A DNA stretch of 64,000 bases from positions 184,407 through 248,406 of the forward strand of contig NMRA01000409.1 of assembly GCA_002633005.1 (NCBI GenBank). The letters are read 5' to 3'. Positions 24,349-44,697 of the stretch are shown in pieces. The first letter of the stretch is position 1. The number at the start of each line of letters is the position of its first letter. Source of the DNA: Phoronis australis (Eukaryota > Phoronida > Phoronidae). The notes under the pieces are model-generated. The model worked only from the letters and a program-made list of their open reading frames with translations. It did no database searches and was not told the origin of the DNA. The translations under genes and the position numbers were made by a program.

Positions 24349-24434
24349 CAACTGATCTGAAATGTTACCGTAAGAGAAAGATTTCACGGGAACGGCCGAG
24401 ATACCAGTGCTTGCGGGAAGCACTCAAATCGTAA
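24216..24434 (+). CDS. Unrecognised small open frame, 72 residues
   Basis: The frame starts ATGACCGGCAGCG and encodes a charged peptide with a basic tail (CYRKRKISRERPRYQC). The same frame is open in the neighbouring copy (from 23738) until the gap. An in-frame upstream exon could not be built: METSIYELTGKQYECTV, followed by a possible GTAAGT donor at 23427, has the wrong phase. It may be an exon of an unknown gene or chance. Confidence 0.2.
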   Translation: MTGSEFGKLYKKTSIGQPDSFVITSDETGRKFETIHRKSRSVFFATDLKCYRKRKISRERPRYQCLREALKS

Positions 24435-25297
24435 AAATGTCCGAGTTATCGGCCCTGATTTCTTCTTGTGTTTGTACAGGAACCCCTTCAGTGGTGCGCC
24501 ATGTTGGATTTGTACTGACGATATTTTGTAAATATTAGAATTTATTTAACAGGTGGGTAGTTTAATTAATTTATAATAACAAAATGTCGAAGCTTGCAAA
24601 TAAAGTGAAGTGAAAAGACAGTTTAATTGGATTCATTTGTTAATTATTATGCATAAGAGTCGTTTTGACACGGTTTTGCTGTGAAGGGAGGAAAACCGGA
24701 AGTAAATTCGTGAGTCATTCATTTCCACAATCTCTGACTTAGCTGCGTTCATTTCCGTGAGTATCCCCTTCGTGTTTGCTCGTCGTCTTTCCTTTTCGAG
24801 AGAGCACATGGAAATATTTACAAATAACAAGTTTGCATAACAAGGCTATCCATACTTGATATTGTCCAGTTTAACTACACAATTATCATACCCTCTGACA
24901 TTCTGCTTCTGGTGCACCACCGTGGGTCAGCCTGTTTGTGTTGTGTGTTTACAGTTTATTGGCTACAAAATTTCATTAGATTTACCACATCTCAGTTATA
25001 AAAGGGGCTTCAGTCTCTTTTGAATGTGGATTGTGCAAGTTCACCTTCAACATCTTTTTATCAATTGGAAAAGCATACATTGTTTGAGGTTGCATGAGGG
25101 GGGTGTGACTTCTGGGGTTAATTTGGAATTCTGTTGACTTTCTTTTTTAAGTTTTATAATGTTGGACATCATCTTGAACACTTGAGATATAGCTGAGATT
25201 TGATCATGCTTGCTTGCACTGGTGTGAAATTTGTTTTACATGTGCAGGGTTTGTGGACATGGTGAAACTGAAAGTTAGACAGGCCTGCTGTCTGTGT
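24435..25297. other. Intergenic region without recognisable gene
   Basis: An AATAAA at about 24598 and a YY1-like CGCCATGTTGG at about 24498 are the only signals noticed; no exon can be assigned to either. Confidence 0.4.
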
Positions 25298-25721
25298 AGA
25301 CAGCGCCACCATCTCGACTGGCTGTAGAGATGGTGAAGCTTCTCATATGCCTGAAGCGTTTCACCGATTTATGCCTCACACTGATTAAAACATCAAAGTG
25401 CCTTTTGTGCATACAGGGAGACCTTAGGAGCTCGTCGATGTCTTTAATTCCTTCATATCTCCTGGTGCCTGCGGCGTAAAAATGGTCAGTTTCCGATTTG
25501 GGCAGCAGAACAAAGGACTACTGAAAACAAAGTTTGATTACGGAAGTATTTGTTTGAGTTGGAAGGAATTAATGGCATCCACGGCCTCCTAAGGTGTCCG
25601 TCTACACGCAAGAGTACTTATAACAACATGGGTTTGTTGTTTTAGTCAGTGTGAGGCATAATTTGCCACAACGCTTCCGGCTCATGAAGCTCTATGGCCA
25701 GTTGAGACGATGGCACTGTCT
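25298..25721. mobile_element. 424-bp foldback MITE
   Basis: The outer ends AGACAGCGCCACCATCTCG and the complement of GAGACGATGGCACTGTCT form imperfect inverted repeats. Further inward TTTATGCCTCACACTGATT pairs with AGTCAGTGTGAGGCATAA, and CCTTAGGAG pairs with CTCCTAAGG. Almost the whole element can therefore fold into one long imperfect hairpin. It has no coding capacity. Confidence 0.75.
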
Positions 25722-27339
25722 GCCATCTGTGCTACCTGTTCTCAGTGTAGCTGTCTCATGTATGATCTCACCATAACTCTGCGTTTCCGCTTGACTTAGA
25801 TCACATTGACAGTAAGTTATTTCAGTCTTCAACTTTGGTGATGGAATATTCAAGGATTTATAGTTTAACTGGGGTAATTTGCTGAACATTTTCAGGATGG
25901 ATTAGGATAATCCCACTGCCTAAGTAGAAGTGGATATAACGCTCCTCTGGGTTCTGAGTAGAAGGAGAACCAGTTCCACTGAGTAATGCCTGTAATCATT
26001 CAGTTGAAGTATCTGGTTCTCATGGCAAGGACTGTCACGTTCAACTATAATCGGGTTCACACACTACTCTAGTTAGGTCAAATCAAAGTCACAAACTTCT
26101 AACTCCTGGAAATCGGATCAAGTGGCAGGGAATTTTCCCGTCGATGAATTCTTTTCTATCCGTGGTGACATTTTGTGTTACAAGTAGGCACTGCGTGGTA
26201 CCTTCAAAGCAGTGAGACACTTTGTAGCCAACAAGAGTGGTCATTTTGTGAAAACTTTTAATTTAGCACGTGACAGCTCAAGATTTTGTTAGATGACCTG
26301 TGGATGTTGCTGCTCCATTGTTGTCGATTCTAATGTCGTGGCAATACCCCTGTGTTTGAGTATTCGGAGATTGGGTTGCTTGTTTCATGGTAGATTTCAA
26401 GATTACTGGTGTATCGCTTCCCAATTTTTGATTGCGTAGGTTTCGATATAGTTTGTCTGTGTTTTTCTCAATGTGCCAGTGCATGGACCAGTCACATGCG
26501 CTAATGTGTTCCTAGTGTGAAGTAAACGAGCTTTTTTGCTGTTGTATTAATTTCAGTAGACACATAAATATTGCCTTCACTTATCCAAGCCTCGACATTA
26601 CGAGTGTCCGATTGTCATGGACAACCAAAAATTGGGTAGAGACCGGTTAAATTTCTAAGTGGTTGTCTGAATGGACAACCTAAAGTATTCCGTATAGTTG
26701 CACACTTTGGCTAATCCTATCATAAATGTATGCACACAAAGTACTAGGTAACCTCTTGGGCAACGTATAAATCGTCAAAAGACCACGGAGTGACTCACTT
26801 GCAACTTGCTAAGGAACCCGTCGTCAGCCAGATGTATAGAAGCTGCTGTCAGTCAATGTTGACATTAAGACAACTAGCTGCATTTGGTGCTCGGCTGCGG
26901 TAGCCGCTGTTCGCTCACTTCAAGACAGCCGTGAAAAACAAAAAATGAAAGTAAATTAATTTTTGTTAACATGATTTGCTGCACCTACGGTAATAATAAT
27001 AATTGCAGTAAATGTTTGACATTCTCGTCTCCTATTATGATATAGACTACTCGCGCATTTTTCATGATTTGCCATCTGTTCGACCCTGTTTCGAGTAGCA
27101 ACAAAGAGTTCAATAAGCAAGTAATTCAAAAGTATTTCTAACAGTGCCGGTGAGACCTCAGCCTCCGCTGGTAAAAAAAATGATATTAGTTATTTATTCC
27201 CTCTTATGTTTGGACATGCTCATTTTGGATTTGTACAAGGTGAACTGAAGTAGAGTTATCCGACAGGCAGTCAAAAAAGTTATTGTGGAGGTCTGTTGTC
27301 ATTCGAATATATGTCCCTTAGGCTATAAAAATGTCAACA
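25722..27339. other. Intergenic region without recognisable gene
   Basis: Nothing beyond short simple runs; no exon or element that I can support. Confidence 0.4.
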
Positions 27340-27730
27340 TTAAAGGCAAAGGCAACCTTTTTTCATGTCATTTTTTAGCAAAAATAGGTTTCGTTAACTT
27401 GATTATCCCAGAAATATTTTTCACTTATGTACAGCTTTTCGTATTATAATTAATTTCTCGTCGTCTACAACGGAAGTGACGTTTTGGGAGGCAAGAATTT
27501 CTTTTCTTACAGTGTGACTGTGAGAGCAGTTGAGTCAGTCATTGTGCTACCTCGGTTGTGATAAGTTCGGTCGTCGTTTGTTTTTGTTTACAAGTCAGTC
27601 AACATGGCATGCTGTTGCTGCCTACCGGGATGTACGAAAAGCTGTAATTAAGTGAAAAATATGTTTGGGATAATCAACAGATCTTATTTTTTTTAAAAGT
27701 GACATGAAAAAAGGTTGCCTTCGCCTTTAA
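27340..27730. mobile_element. TTAA-flanked non-autonomous DNA transposon with THAP-like stub (Kolobok-like)
   Basis: The 383-bp element, 27344-27726, is flanked on both sides by TTAA (27340-27343 and 27727-27730). Its ends, AGGC.AAGGCAACCTTTTTTC and the complement, are inverted repeats of about 30 bp. Inside, at 27604, ATGGCATGCTG starts a 15-codon frame (MACCCCLPGCTKSCN) that resembles the first cysteine pair of a THAP zinc finger, then stops where the right end begins. TTAA targets, RR-starting ends and a THAP-bearing transposase are features of the Kolobok superfamily. It is best read as an internally deleted derivative; piggyBac also uses TTAA but lacks THAP. Confidence 0.75.
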
Positions 27731-35886
<8,156 letters not shown>

Positions 35887-36193
35887 TGGCCGTGTTTCAG
35901 GTTGGCAGGGGAGATAACTGACTGTTCTTTGAAAATCAGCGTCGTCCATTTTGCTCTGGCATGGCGATTCTCTAGTGGGAGGAAATGAAGACGATGTCTC
36001 ATTGGATAATAGGAAATTATATAGTGTCGGGGATTCATGAGAACACAGGGACAAAGAGCAACTAATTACTGCGATGATGATGATGATGATGACAATGGTG
36101 ATTACGATCAAGTGAAAAGGGTGTCGGTTTAGAACGTGAAGCAATACCGAGTTTTCTGTTCGCATATGATTTGCTAGAGATTTGTTGGTAAAG

Positions 36194-37382
36194 ACGAAGC
36201 TTGAACAAGGTCGTGCAGTATTGACTATTCCGTTCTCACATTTCTCAGAGTCATCTTGCTGGAACGTGTGATCTAGGTATTGTGTTTTCCAGTCAACTCG
36301 CTTTTACAGTTAATGGAGAACACTGCCCTTTTGCAATTGCAGAGACAGTGTTAGTGGCTACTTCAAAGTAAGCCCAACATTGTGAGTTCGCTCTATCGTG
36401 TATGACAAGAATATCGAAATTCACCTTCGTATGTAGCAGTCTGTCATTTCTTTGTTACTGGGATCAGTTTTATTTGGCAAAATTGCTGATTAGTTCCACT
36501 GACATTTTCATAACTTAATCCTGTGATAAGTCGGGAATGGATTGTATGTGAACAGAAGACAGTTTTGCGGGATTTGCTGTAACAAGTCTTTCGTGCACTA
36601 ATATAGTATTATGTCTGCCCCTCTCCATGTTTTTCTGTATTTATATCGATGTAGTTGCGAAAAAGGTCAATGAAATTTGTGATTGCCTAAGAAACCATGC
36701 TTTTGATGTTGTGTCTTTGGCTGGACATCAGCTGTATGTTTGCTGCGTACAATTGTGTCATAAAACCTCATATTATTGGATTTTATGNACGAAGCTTGAA
36801 CAAGGTCGTGCAGTATTGACTATTCCGTTGTCACATTTCTCAGAGTCATCTTGCTGGAACGTGTGATCGAGGTATTGTGTTTTCCAGTCAACTCGCTTTT
36901 ACAGTTAATGGAGAACACAGCCCTTTCGCAAGGGCAGACACAGTGTTAGTGGCTACTTCAAAGTAAGCCCAACATTGTGAGTTCGCTCTATCGTGTACGA
37001 CAAGAATATCTAAATTCACCTTCGTATGTAGCAGTCTGTCATTTTTTTGTTACTGGGATCAGTTTTATTTGGCAAAATTGCTGATTAGTTCCACTGACAT
37101 TTTCATAACTTAATCCTGTGATAAGTCGGGAATGGATTGTATGTGAACAGAAGACAGTTTTGCGGGATTTGCTGTAACAAGTCTTTCGTGCACTAATATA
37201 GTATTATGTCTGCCCCTCTCCATGTTTTTCTGTATTTATATCGATGTAGTTGCGAAAAAGGTCAATGAAATTTGTGATTGCCTAAGAAACCATGCTTTTG
37301 ATGTTGTGTCTTTGGCTGGACATCAGCTGTATGTTTGCTGCGTACAATTGTGTCATAAAACCTCATATTATTGGATTTTATG
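36194..37382. repeat. 594-bp near-identical copies around a gap (probable contig overlap)
   Basis: Copy 1, 36194-36787, and copy 2, 36789-37382, are the same length and differ at scattered single bases; the n at 36788 separates them exactly. Both begin ACGAAGCTTGAACAAGG and end ATTGGATTTTATG. As at 23868, this is most easily explained by two allelic contig ends placed side by side. Confidence 0.85.
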
Positions 37383-39589
37383 AGAAATTGGAACACTGAA
37401 ATTTTTAAACAAATCGTAATGCTATGACGCGTTGCAGGTTCATAGGGTTTATCATTTGACATACCTTATTAACCATTGAGTGAGTTGCCGGGGCATTTTC
37501 CATAGAGGCACGAAAGTTGAGAGAAATCAAGATTGTGCTAGACCACACAAGATCACTCGTGTGTTCGGGACCTTACTTGTAAACGGCTGGCCTCTGAAGA
37601 GATTGTTTGGCGATGTTGGAATGTTGAGCTATGGGATAGGGAAGATTTGATGCTGCAAGTGCATTCCGATTGTCTTGAGTCTATGGTATGCACCCCAGTT
37701 TAACCCTCAAAATTATACATCAAAAAAGATTTACTATTTTAACATGCAAATTGTTTGATAAAATATTACAGGTTTGGATTGAAGTACCTGTTTTAGTTAT
37801 TTGCATTGGTTGAGAGTCAATTTCTTGCTAAATAATTATTTGAAACTGGGTCGATGTTTCTAACTGCTTACACTAATTCTTCACTCTTTTCGTACAAAAA
37901 ATATTGTGAAATTGTCCAGCTGATGCCTTCCTGCAAAGAATGAAATCTTATCAAATGTCAAAAATATATGCAGATCTTGAACCGGGAATGGAAGCATAGA
38001 TCACATGCATTTTTAAGTCTGGCCGGACCTCTGTCTTAATGCCACAATGTCAGTGTGTACAGCCATGAAACCGCATGTCTTCCTCAAAACAAAGACGTGC
38101 TGTTAGCTCAGGATTTCGACCGTCCGACGTAGCTATACTGGCAAATCTATCGGGAAGAAGTTTGTGTTATGGCATTATTTATCTACGTAATTTATGGAAG
38201 AATTTGGGTAGAAATATATCTTATGGAAGCAGGTGTAGTTGGATTATATGAATGAAAGCTGCCTCGTTAGTAACGAGGGATTAATTAAGGCAGTAGTATA
38301 CCTTTGTTGCCAAGGATCAAATTTCTTTAATGACTTCTAAAGTACTGTATGTTTCTGAAATCCTTGATTGCACAAAGGCAATGCCTAGGTCGTTAACACA
38401 AAAATGTGATTTTTCATGTAGATTACCAGATTTTCCGCAGATGTTATTTTTTTGCACAAAACTTGAAATTCTGTTAGATCTTATGGATGTTAACTTTCTG
38501 TGATTATTTTACAACTGAGCTCACTTTCTAAAAGGCCTTAAAAATCCTAGTTGTGCTTTAGAAGTTAAAAAGATAAAGAAACTGTTGGCAAGTATCGTGC
38601 AATCAATTTATGTTCGTGAAAAATTCAGCAATATCCTTGAAAAGTTTGTTTATTTAGAAAAAATGTGATCATGTGATTACGAACACCTGATCACTGCTTT
38701 TGTGCATATCACATAGTGCGACCATCTAGTATTCTAAAAATATATAGTTTTACGAGTCTACAATAATTAAAGTTGTTGAAGAAAGTCGATCGTTGGTAAC
38801 AGAGGTTTCATACTTCCTTAAGTTGAATGTGAATTTAGAAATTTATTAAAAATATTCCAGTGCTTGTACAGACAGCTGGTGACTTTACAATGGCAATGTT
38901 TTGAGTTGTCAGCTGTGTTGTGTCACTATCTTCAATTGTGTAAAAAGTTCTTAATTTATATCTGTTGTTTACTGTTTCTGAATGGTCAGTGTCTCCCTAG
39001 GGATATTGGCTCAGTGTTAATCTTCTTGCTGGAGTTAGGAAACTTCATTTCCTTCATCTATGCCCAGTTGTGCTAGTGCTGTTCTTATTGATAAGATTTC
39101 CTTAAAAATTGCGTTAAAGTGAAACTCGCAAAATTGGACACACGCGAGTCAGATTATCGCTTACTAACTCAATAGTCATGTGGTATGGTTGTTTAAGTTT
39201 TTGCATTCGGCCCGTCAGATAAGTTGGATTTTACCTTACTAGGGTAAATTCCCTTGCTCTGTTTGGATTCTCCTTGTGCGAGTCTTACTGTATTGATAAT
39301 TAATAAACACTGTTAATTCATTGTGTCTAGTACATGTGATCGCTTACTCATGAAGAAAATCTCATCTCCCAACTTATTATGCATTCGTCATTTGCATATT
39401 CAAAGAATTGAGTTATATTGGATGTTTATGTAAAGAATTAAGTGTTGAGGTGCATAATAGTGTTGTCCGACTTGAATGTGCACTAGGAGTGTTGATCAAC
39501 CATTTAAAGTGACATAATTGGTGAGAAAAGTGTTGTAATGGTCTTTAAGCAGCCCTAAGGCGTATTTGAACCGGCAACCAAAGTGGTCG
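37383..39589. other. Convergent intergenic region, no gene recognised
   Basis: The region probably includes 3' untranslated sequence of Rab14. I see no exon of another gene. Confidence 0.4.
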
Positions 39590-39735
39590 CAGTGTCATAC
39601 TTGGCTAGTGGAGCCAGACCTTGAAAAATAACGAGTATTTTAAGTGTATTTAAAGTCACTGACTTGGACCTCAACTAAGTTCTTGGAGCCAGTGACGAGA
39701 ATTAGCAGTTTGAAATGAAATCACTCAAATGAATT
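39590..39735 (+). repeat. Dispersed repeat, related to 35460-35640
   Basis: Matches the copy in Rab14 intron 5 in several ordered blocks (GAGTATTTTAAGTGTAT, GGAGCCAGTGACGAGAATTA). Confidence 0.5.
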
Positions 39736-39867
39736 ATGTAGTTTTATAAGTTTTTATCATAGCTAGTAAATTTAAGAAGTCTATCCCATGCAATAATTGT
39801 CCCAACGGTGTATTTTTGTCCCTAAAACTGATTATGTCTCTTAAGTTGGGTACATTTCCTCAGTAAA

Positions 39868-39990
39868 CTATAGTATGTGCACCACCAACTCCGTATATTT
39901 TCAATGGACGAAATCTGTGTTCTTACGCATAAGCCGCGACATTGCTATTCACTAGCGACACCTGGCAAACATAGCACGTTTTACTTCTGG
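39868..39990. repeat. Dispersed repeat, copy 2 (first copy at 5786-5905)
   Basis: Carries ACCAACTCCGTATATTTTCA and the ATGGACGAAATCTG block in common with 5786-5905, then ATTCACTAGCGACACCTGGC. It lies about 130 bp after the 39590-39735 repeat, so the two may be parts of one element. Confidence 0.7.
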
Positions 39991-42433
39991 CAAGTACATC
40001 ATCTGCTATACTGAACAGTAAAATAGATGCAAGAATTTCCTGTCACAATACATTAACCGGCAGCTGAGTTTGGTACGTTTAGTGGGTGGCGCCTCCTCTA
40101 GGATATTTCGCAGAAAATGTCGGGAGTTGCGAATCTGTTGTCTACAACTTTGATTCTATGGTGTGGCGTTTTGAGTTCATGGTTATTATGCTTAGTAACA
40201 ACATTGTGACTAATGACGTTTAGTCGACAATATGTGATACCACGTGACTGTAATGGAAGGTACGACATATGTCTTACTGGTGTCACGGACAAGTGGCTTT
40301 TGTGAAACTACATTGTGTATAGTTCATGTTGTAGTCTCCATAACATACATTGGGCATTTTTCGCAAAATTGAACCAGAGATAGCTTGCGGTTTCGAGTGA
40401 TAAATCAGCTACTTTTAGTTAGATAAAACAAGTTTAAGACTTATTATCCCAAGCGTACTGCCCTATGAACACTGGGCACAGTACAAAATTGTAGAAAAGT
40501 AAGCACTGTCCCTCAGTTCAGAACTTGACTCATTTATTCTGACAAATGTTAAACAAATCAAAATTTGCCATAAAAATACATGTCTCAAGTGTGGCAGTCA
40601 CTTTTGTTCAGAACCTTGAATACAGCAAAGCCACCTGGAGTGTTGTCTACTCTCAACCAAAGTATACAGGTCCTGTTCTGTGGGGGCTAAGTCATTATTG
40701 CATTATGCAGGTCTTCATTACTCCCTAGGTGCTGGATGACACGAGTCAGTTGAGCCACCCTGTGTATTTATTCAGGATACAGGGTTATCAGAAACTTACT
40801 TGATTATGGTCTTGTGGTTACAGCTGAGGTGTTCCTGACTCTTAAACTGCATTGTTGACTCTGTCTCAACTAAGGAGTTAGTAAAAGTGCTATGTGTACT
40901 AATGGGTTCTAGTTGCTCATGAAAGAAATGATGAAATATATTATAAAAAGATACGACTTTTAATTGCATTTGTTTTCTCATAGCTTGTTGAAAATATCTG
41001 TTGGGTATGGACTTCTCGTCAAGGGTGTGTGTTTTTATCGTCTGTTGTACAGACAAACAATTTCAGGACGCGTTTATCAAAGGGTCTCCATTACTGCTAT
41101 AAGAATGTAGATTGAATTTTCTTTGGCTGCTCTTTTTAGTTCATTTAGTTTCACCTTTGGTTTCCAGCAGGTGTGGTTACACAAACAACTACAATCACAA
41201 TTTTCTGCTTGCAATTTGACAGCACTTAATTTCTGTGAAATATATGAAAAGTTAAATCATTTATATGAATATTACCATGGGATGTTGTTTTTCACTTAAG
41301 GCCAAAAAGCGATAGTTGTTTCTGGTGTTGACTCATTTTGAGACTTGCGCTTGCCAACAATTTTTTCTAAATGCCCTCATCTATTGCTTTCAGCCCAAAT
41401 TGTTTTTGAAATGTACAAGTGCATGTAAGCAAAGCTAAACAAGATTTGGAACGCCAAGATTTGTCAAGCAATGAGCAAACAAACGAGAAAGAAGGCCTGC
41501 TTCACTTTTGCTCATGCAGTAGATTTTTTTGAAAAGGTGAGCAAGTAAAAAATACCACACTGCTGAGTTGATATTCAAAAAAGCCCAGAAGCAACTATGT
41601 TTTTTTGACCTGATGTAGCCATGGTTTTAATGGAGCTCATAGGTCTCGTTTTGTTTTATTTTGGTATTAACCATCTTTGACCTGTGAAAACAGTGCCCAA
41701 TGTAGCTTTAAAACAATTTAAGTAAAACTCAAAAGAGGACACAATTCAGCATGTCTATGTATTGTTTCAGTTTGTGGATAGTGCTCTGTGTGGCCACGTG
41801 TACTTGAGTCGTCTTGCCTGGGGACTCTGTTTTATATTGGATGTAATCAACATTTGAAGTAGTCATTCATTTAATGTATTGTATTTTTCCAGATGGTTGT
41901 CTGTCTGGTGTTCTAAATTAATTATTGATTATTAATTATTTAGCCTTGAGGAACAAAATAAAATTGTCCACATAAGAATTTTTGTTTTTGAACTGACAAC
42001 CGGGAGGCGCAGTCATTTTAAAAAGTTTTGCAGAGTGAACTGAGATCATAAAATGTACGTCTTGGAGTGTCTATGAAATTCATACTACATGTACATGTGT
42101 CAGTTCTTGAATTTGGTCTGCTAATTTGTGGTTATATTTACCTTGATTCCTTGAGATCCTCGGAGATTTGTTGTTTCCTTTGATGAGGTAATGTTGTCCA
42201 GTACTGGAAGCGGAAACTCCAGTCACAAGTAAGATCTCACGTGATGAGGAACAAGGAGTGTAGTATGATAATATAATTCTATGTACATTCCTTGATTGGG
42301 GTTCCTGTTAATAGTAGTCTACATAGCCCTATCGAATGAGACGAGATGTCTCTGGGGGCCTAGGAATCGAGGTAAATAATCAGCAGACCAGGTTTAATGG
42401 TGAGCGGAGAATGTTACTTTCTTATCGGAACTT
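39991..42433. other. Intergenic region without recognisable gene
   Basis: Only AT-rich sequence and an AATAAA near 41958. No exon is supported. Confidence 0.4.
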
Positions 42434-42700
42434 CAATGCATGCGCACACCCAGCCTGTAATGTGGGGGGGGGCTCGAATTTCCGACGGTGTGGACCTTTT
42501 GCAAACCAAAAAGCATGAGGACTTAAAACAAAAACATGGGGTACCAAGTCCGGAGCTGTGAAATGTGCGTTTATGCCTTTTTAGTGGACTTTTGTCTCGT
42601 TTTCTCAGACTTTTGTTTCTCTGAGGCGGACATTTTTGCCCACGTCGCCAAATAGTGGGGCTCATTCGACCCCCTCCCCCCTGGGTGCGCACATGCAATG
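42434..42700 (+). mobile_element. Foldback MITE, copy B (related to 7904-8127)
   Basis: The ends CAATGCATGCGCACACCCAG and the complement of CTGGGTGCGCACATGCAATG are terminal inverted repeats. The interior matches the 7904-8127 element in the opposite orientation. The G-run next to each end (GGGGGGGG, CCCCCTCCCCCC) is preserved in both copies. No transposase. Confidence 0.8.
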
Positions 42701-44236
42701 TTGTGTGTCATATGAACGAATCGTTGCAATAACGAGAATTATTTTTGACATTTACATTCAAATTCGAGGGAAACCTACCTAATTCACTGCGTGTGTTAAA
42801 TTCAGAATTTGACCTCCATAGTTATGAGAGGAGGAGCACGATAATAGACTACAAAATTTTCATTGCTTTCAGATACATACGAGGTAATGACTGGTTACTT
42901 CATTCAAATCATTTCTGTTCTCCAGATGCTAGCGCCAGTGCAGATAATTTGTCAGAAAGAAAGCAGTCGACATGATCTATTACACCACGGGAGTTCACAA
43001 AGTAGTAAAAAAATCAGTGAAATAGATCAGTAATCTCATCAAGCCTTGGGCTTGATTTGTGGCAAAAATATATCCCAAGTCATTTTAGGCTTGCATAGTG
43101 AGCCGATTGTGCGAAACAAGTCAGTTTTATGGTATGTCAGATTTTGTTCTTTAAGCTAAAACAGACTGATACTAATAACAATAAGGTCTTGGTTAAAAGT
43201 CATTTTATTTAGTAAGCAATTAAAAGTGTACTTTTTGGCGACATTTATGACCAAGGCAAGGGTAAAATCCACACAGGCAAAAATTGGACATTCACAGACA
43301 TATACTCAGCAGTTTCCGTAAACCTGCATAAATCTAGTTTAGTGTTTCAATAAAAACACAGTAAGAGTTGAGCAATAGAAAATTGTGCTTTTTAGCCACG
43401 AGTTCCGTGAACAATAATCCTGGGCATTAGCCAAAGTTGAATTTGAGCATCATGTTTACATTTAGTCGAAAACGTTAACCGAACAGATAGGCGGGTAAAA
43501 CTATATCCTATGGAAAAATGTGAACATAATTTGAATTGATCTTAAATTCATTTAAGCAATGTTTGTAAAGTTCACTTTGTCTTCCAAGTTCGCTGTCCAA
43601 TCTCCAAGAGATTCCAATTTACTGGTATGTCCAATCCCAAAATCTCACACTGAATCCAATGACGGCATTTATATACAACATGTACATTTGTACTGGATGG
43701 AACTGGGTCCTCAAATGAATGCTACCTAGTATTTACATTAACACACGATTCTGTACATACCTTAGAACACGTAACAATCGTATTTATGTACATCATAAGA
43801 TAAAGTAGAATTGCATCTAGGCTTTGAAATGGAAACACATGGTGCTAATAATAAAAATTAATTTATCCTGGTCAGCTGTACTACAAGACAGTGACCCACT
43901 GCAATATTGGTCATGGAAAATGCTAGAAACAAACGCTAAAATGTCATCATTTTTCTATCCAATGTTAGAAAAAAGTGCTTTAAAGATCAACACAGTCCCT
44001 AATATCGGCTTTCAACTTAACGTGTTGGGAATGACATAAAGTAGTTGTAAATATGTTAGTGCTAATTTTATATAACATTTTGATGACAATAAGTCCTCTG
44101 TTCATATATAAAAGGTTTGATGATTGTTCCTATACAAATATTCTACAATGCCTATGCACAACAGTGCATAATAAACATAATTAATTCAGCTTCCCCTCAG
44201 ACAAACATCAATATAAAATTAATCAGTTGATGATGC
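42701..44236. other. Region downstream of the tektin-like gene
   Basis: No exon or element recognised. Confidence 0.4.
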
Positions 44237-44242
44237 TTTATT
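44237..44242 (-). terminator. Polyadenylation signal candidate of the tektin-like gene
   Basis: AATAAA on the minus strand, 270 bases after the stop codon. Confidence 0.4.
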
Positions 44243-44511
44243 CAAAATTCAATTACCATAAAATTGAGCATATTTTTGCTATACATTATCACAATCGTTA
44301 TAGTTATATGCACCGTCAGGAGTAACATATATGTTGATATTATTAAAACGGGTCTTGAGCAATTATTCACAATTCTTGGAACACTAAACCACACATCTGC
44401 AAAATTCTTTCACATTTTATGTGAAAGCCGTGAGTAATAAGAGGCAAAAATGTGCAAGTAGATGTGCGATCAACTTCCACAGAACTGAATCTCGCTAGCA
44501 ACTTGAGAAGC

Positions 44512-44697
44512 TTAAAAAGCCTCGCCCATGACCCATTTATGGTTAGCCTTTCTGCGGCGCAGTCGGAAGACGCTACTGTCGACCTCGCGACCTTTGCCCT
44601 TATCCCTGATGTCGTCCTGAAGACGACCCTGTGCCAGTTTCAATAGGCCGATGTTTCTACTGGTTGCAGTTAGCGATTCCAGGAGTCCCTCACCACC
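44512..44697 (-). CDS. Tektin-like gene, exon 5
   Basis: Starts after TTTTTAG and encodes GGEGLLESLTATSRNIGLLK and onward to WVMGEAF and TAA at 44514-44512. Includes the conserved-looking LAQGRLQDDIRDK and an Arg-rich FRLRRRK. Confidence 0.85.
   Translation of the reverse strand, partial: GGEGLLESLTATSRNIGLLKLAQGRLQDDIRDKGKGREVDSSVFRLRRRKANHKWVMGEAF

Noticed and set aside
36069-36092. GAT repeat in the Rab14 3' region
   Set aside because: Ordinary short trinucleotide slippage; not informative.
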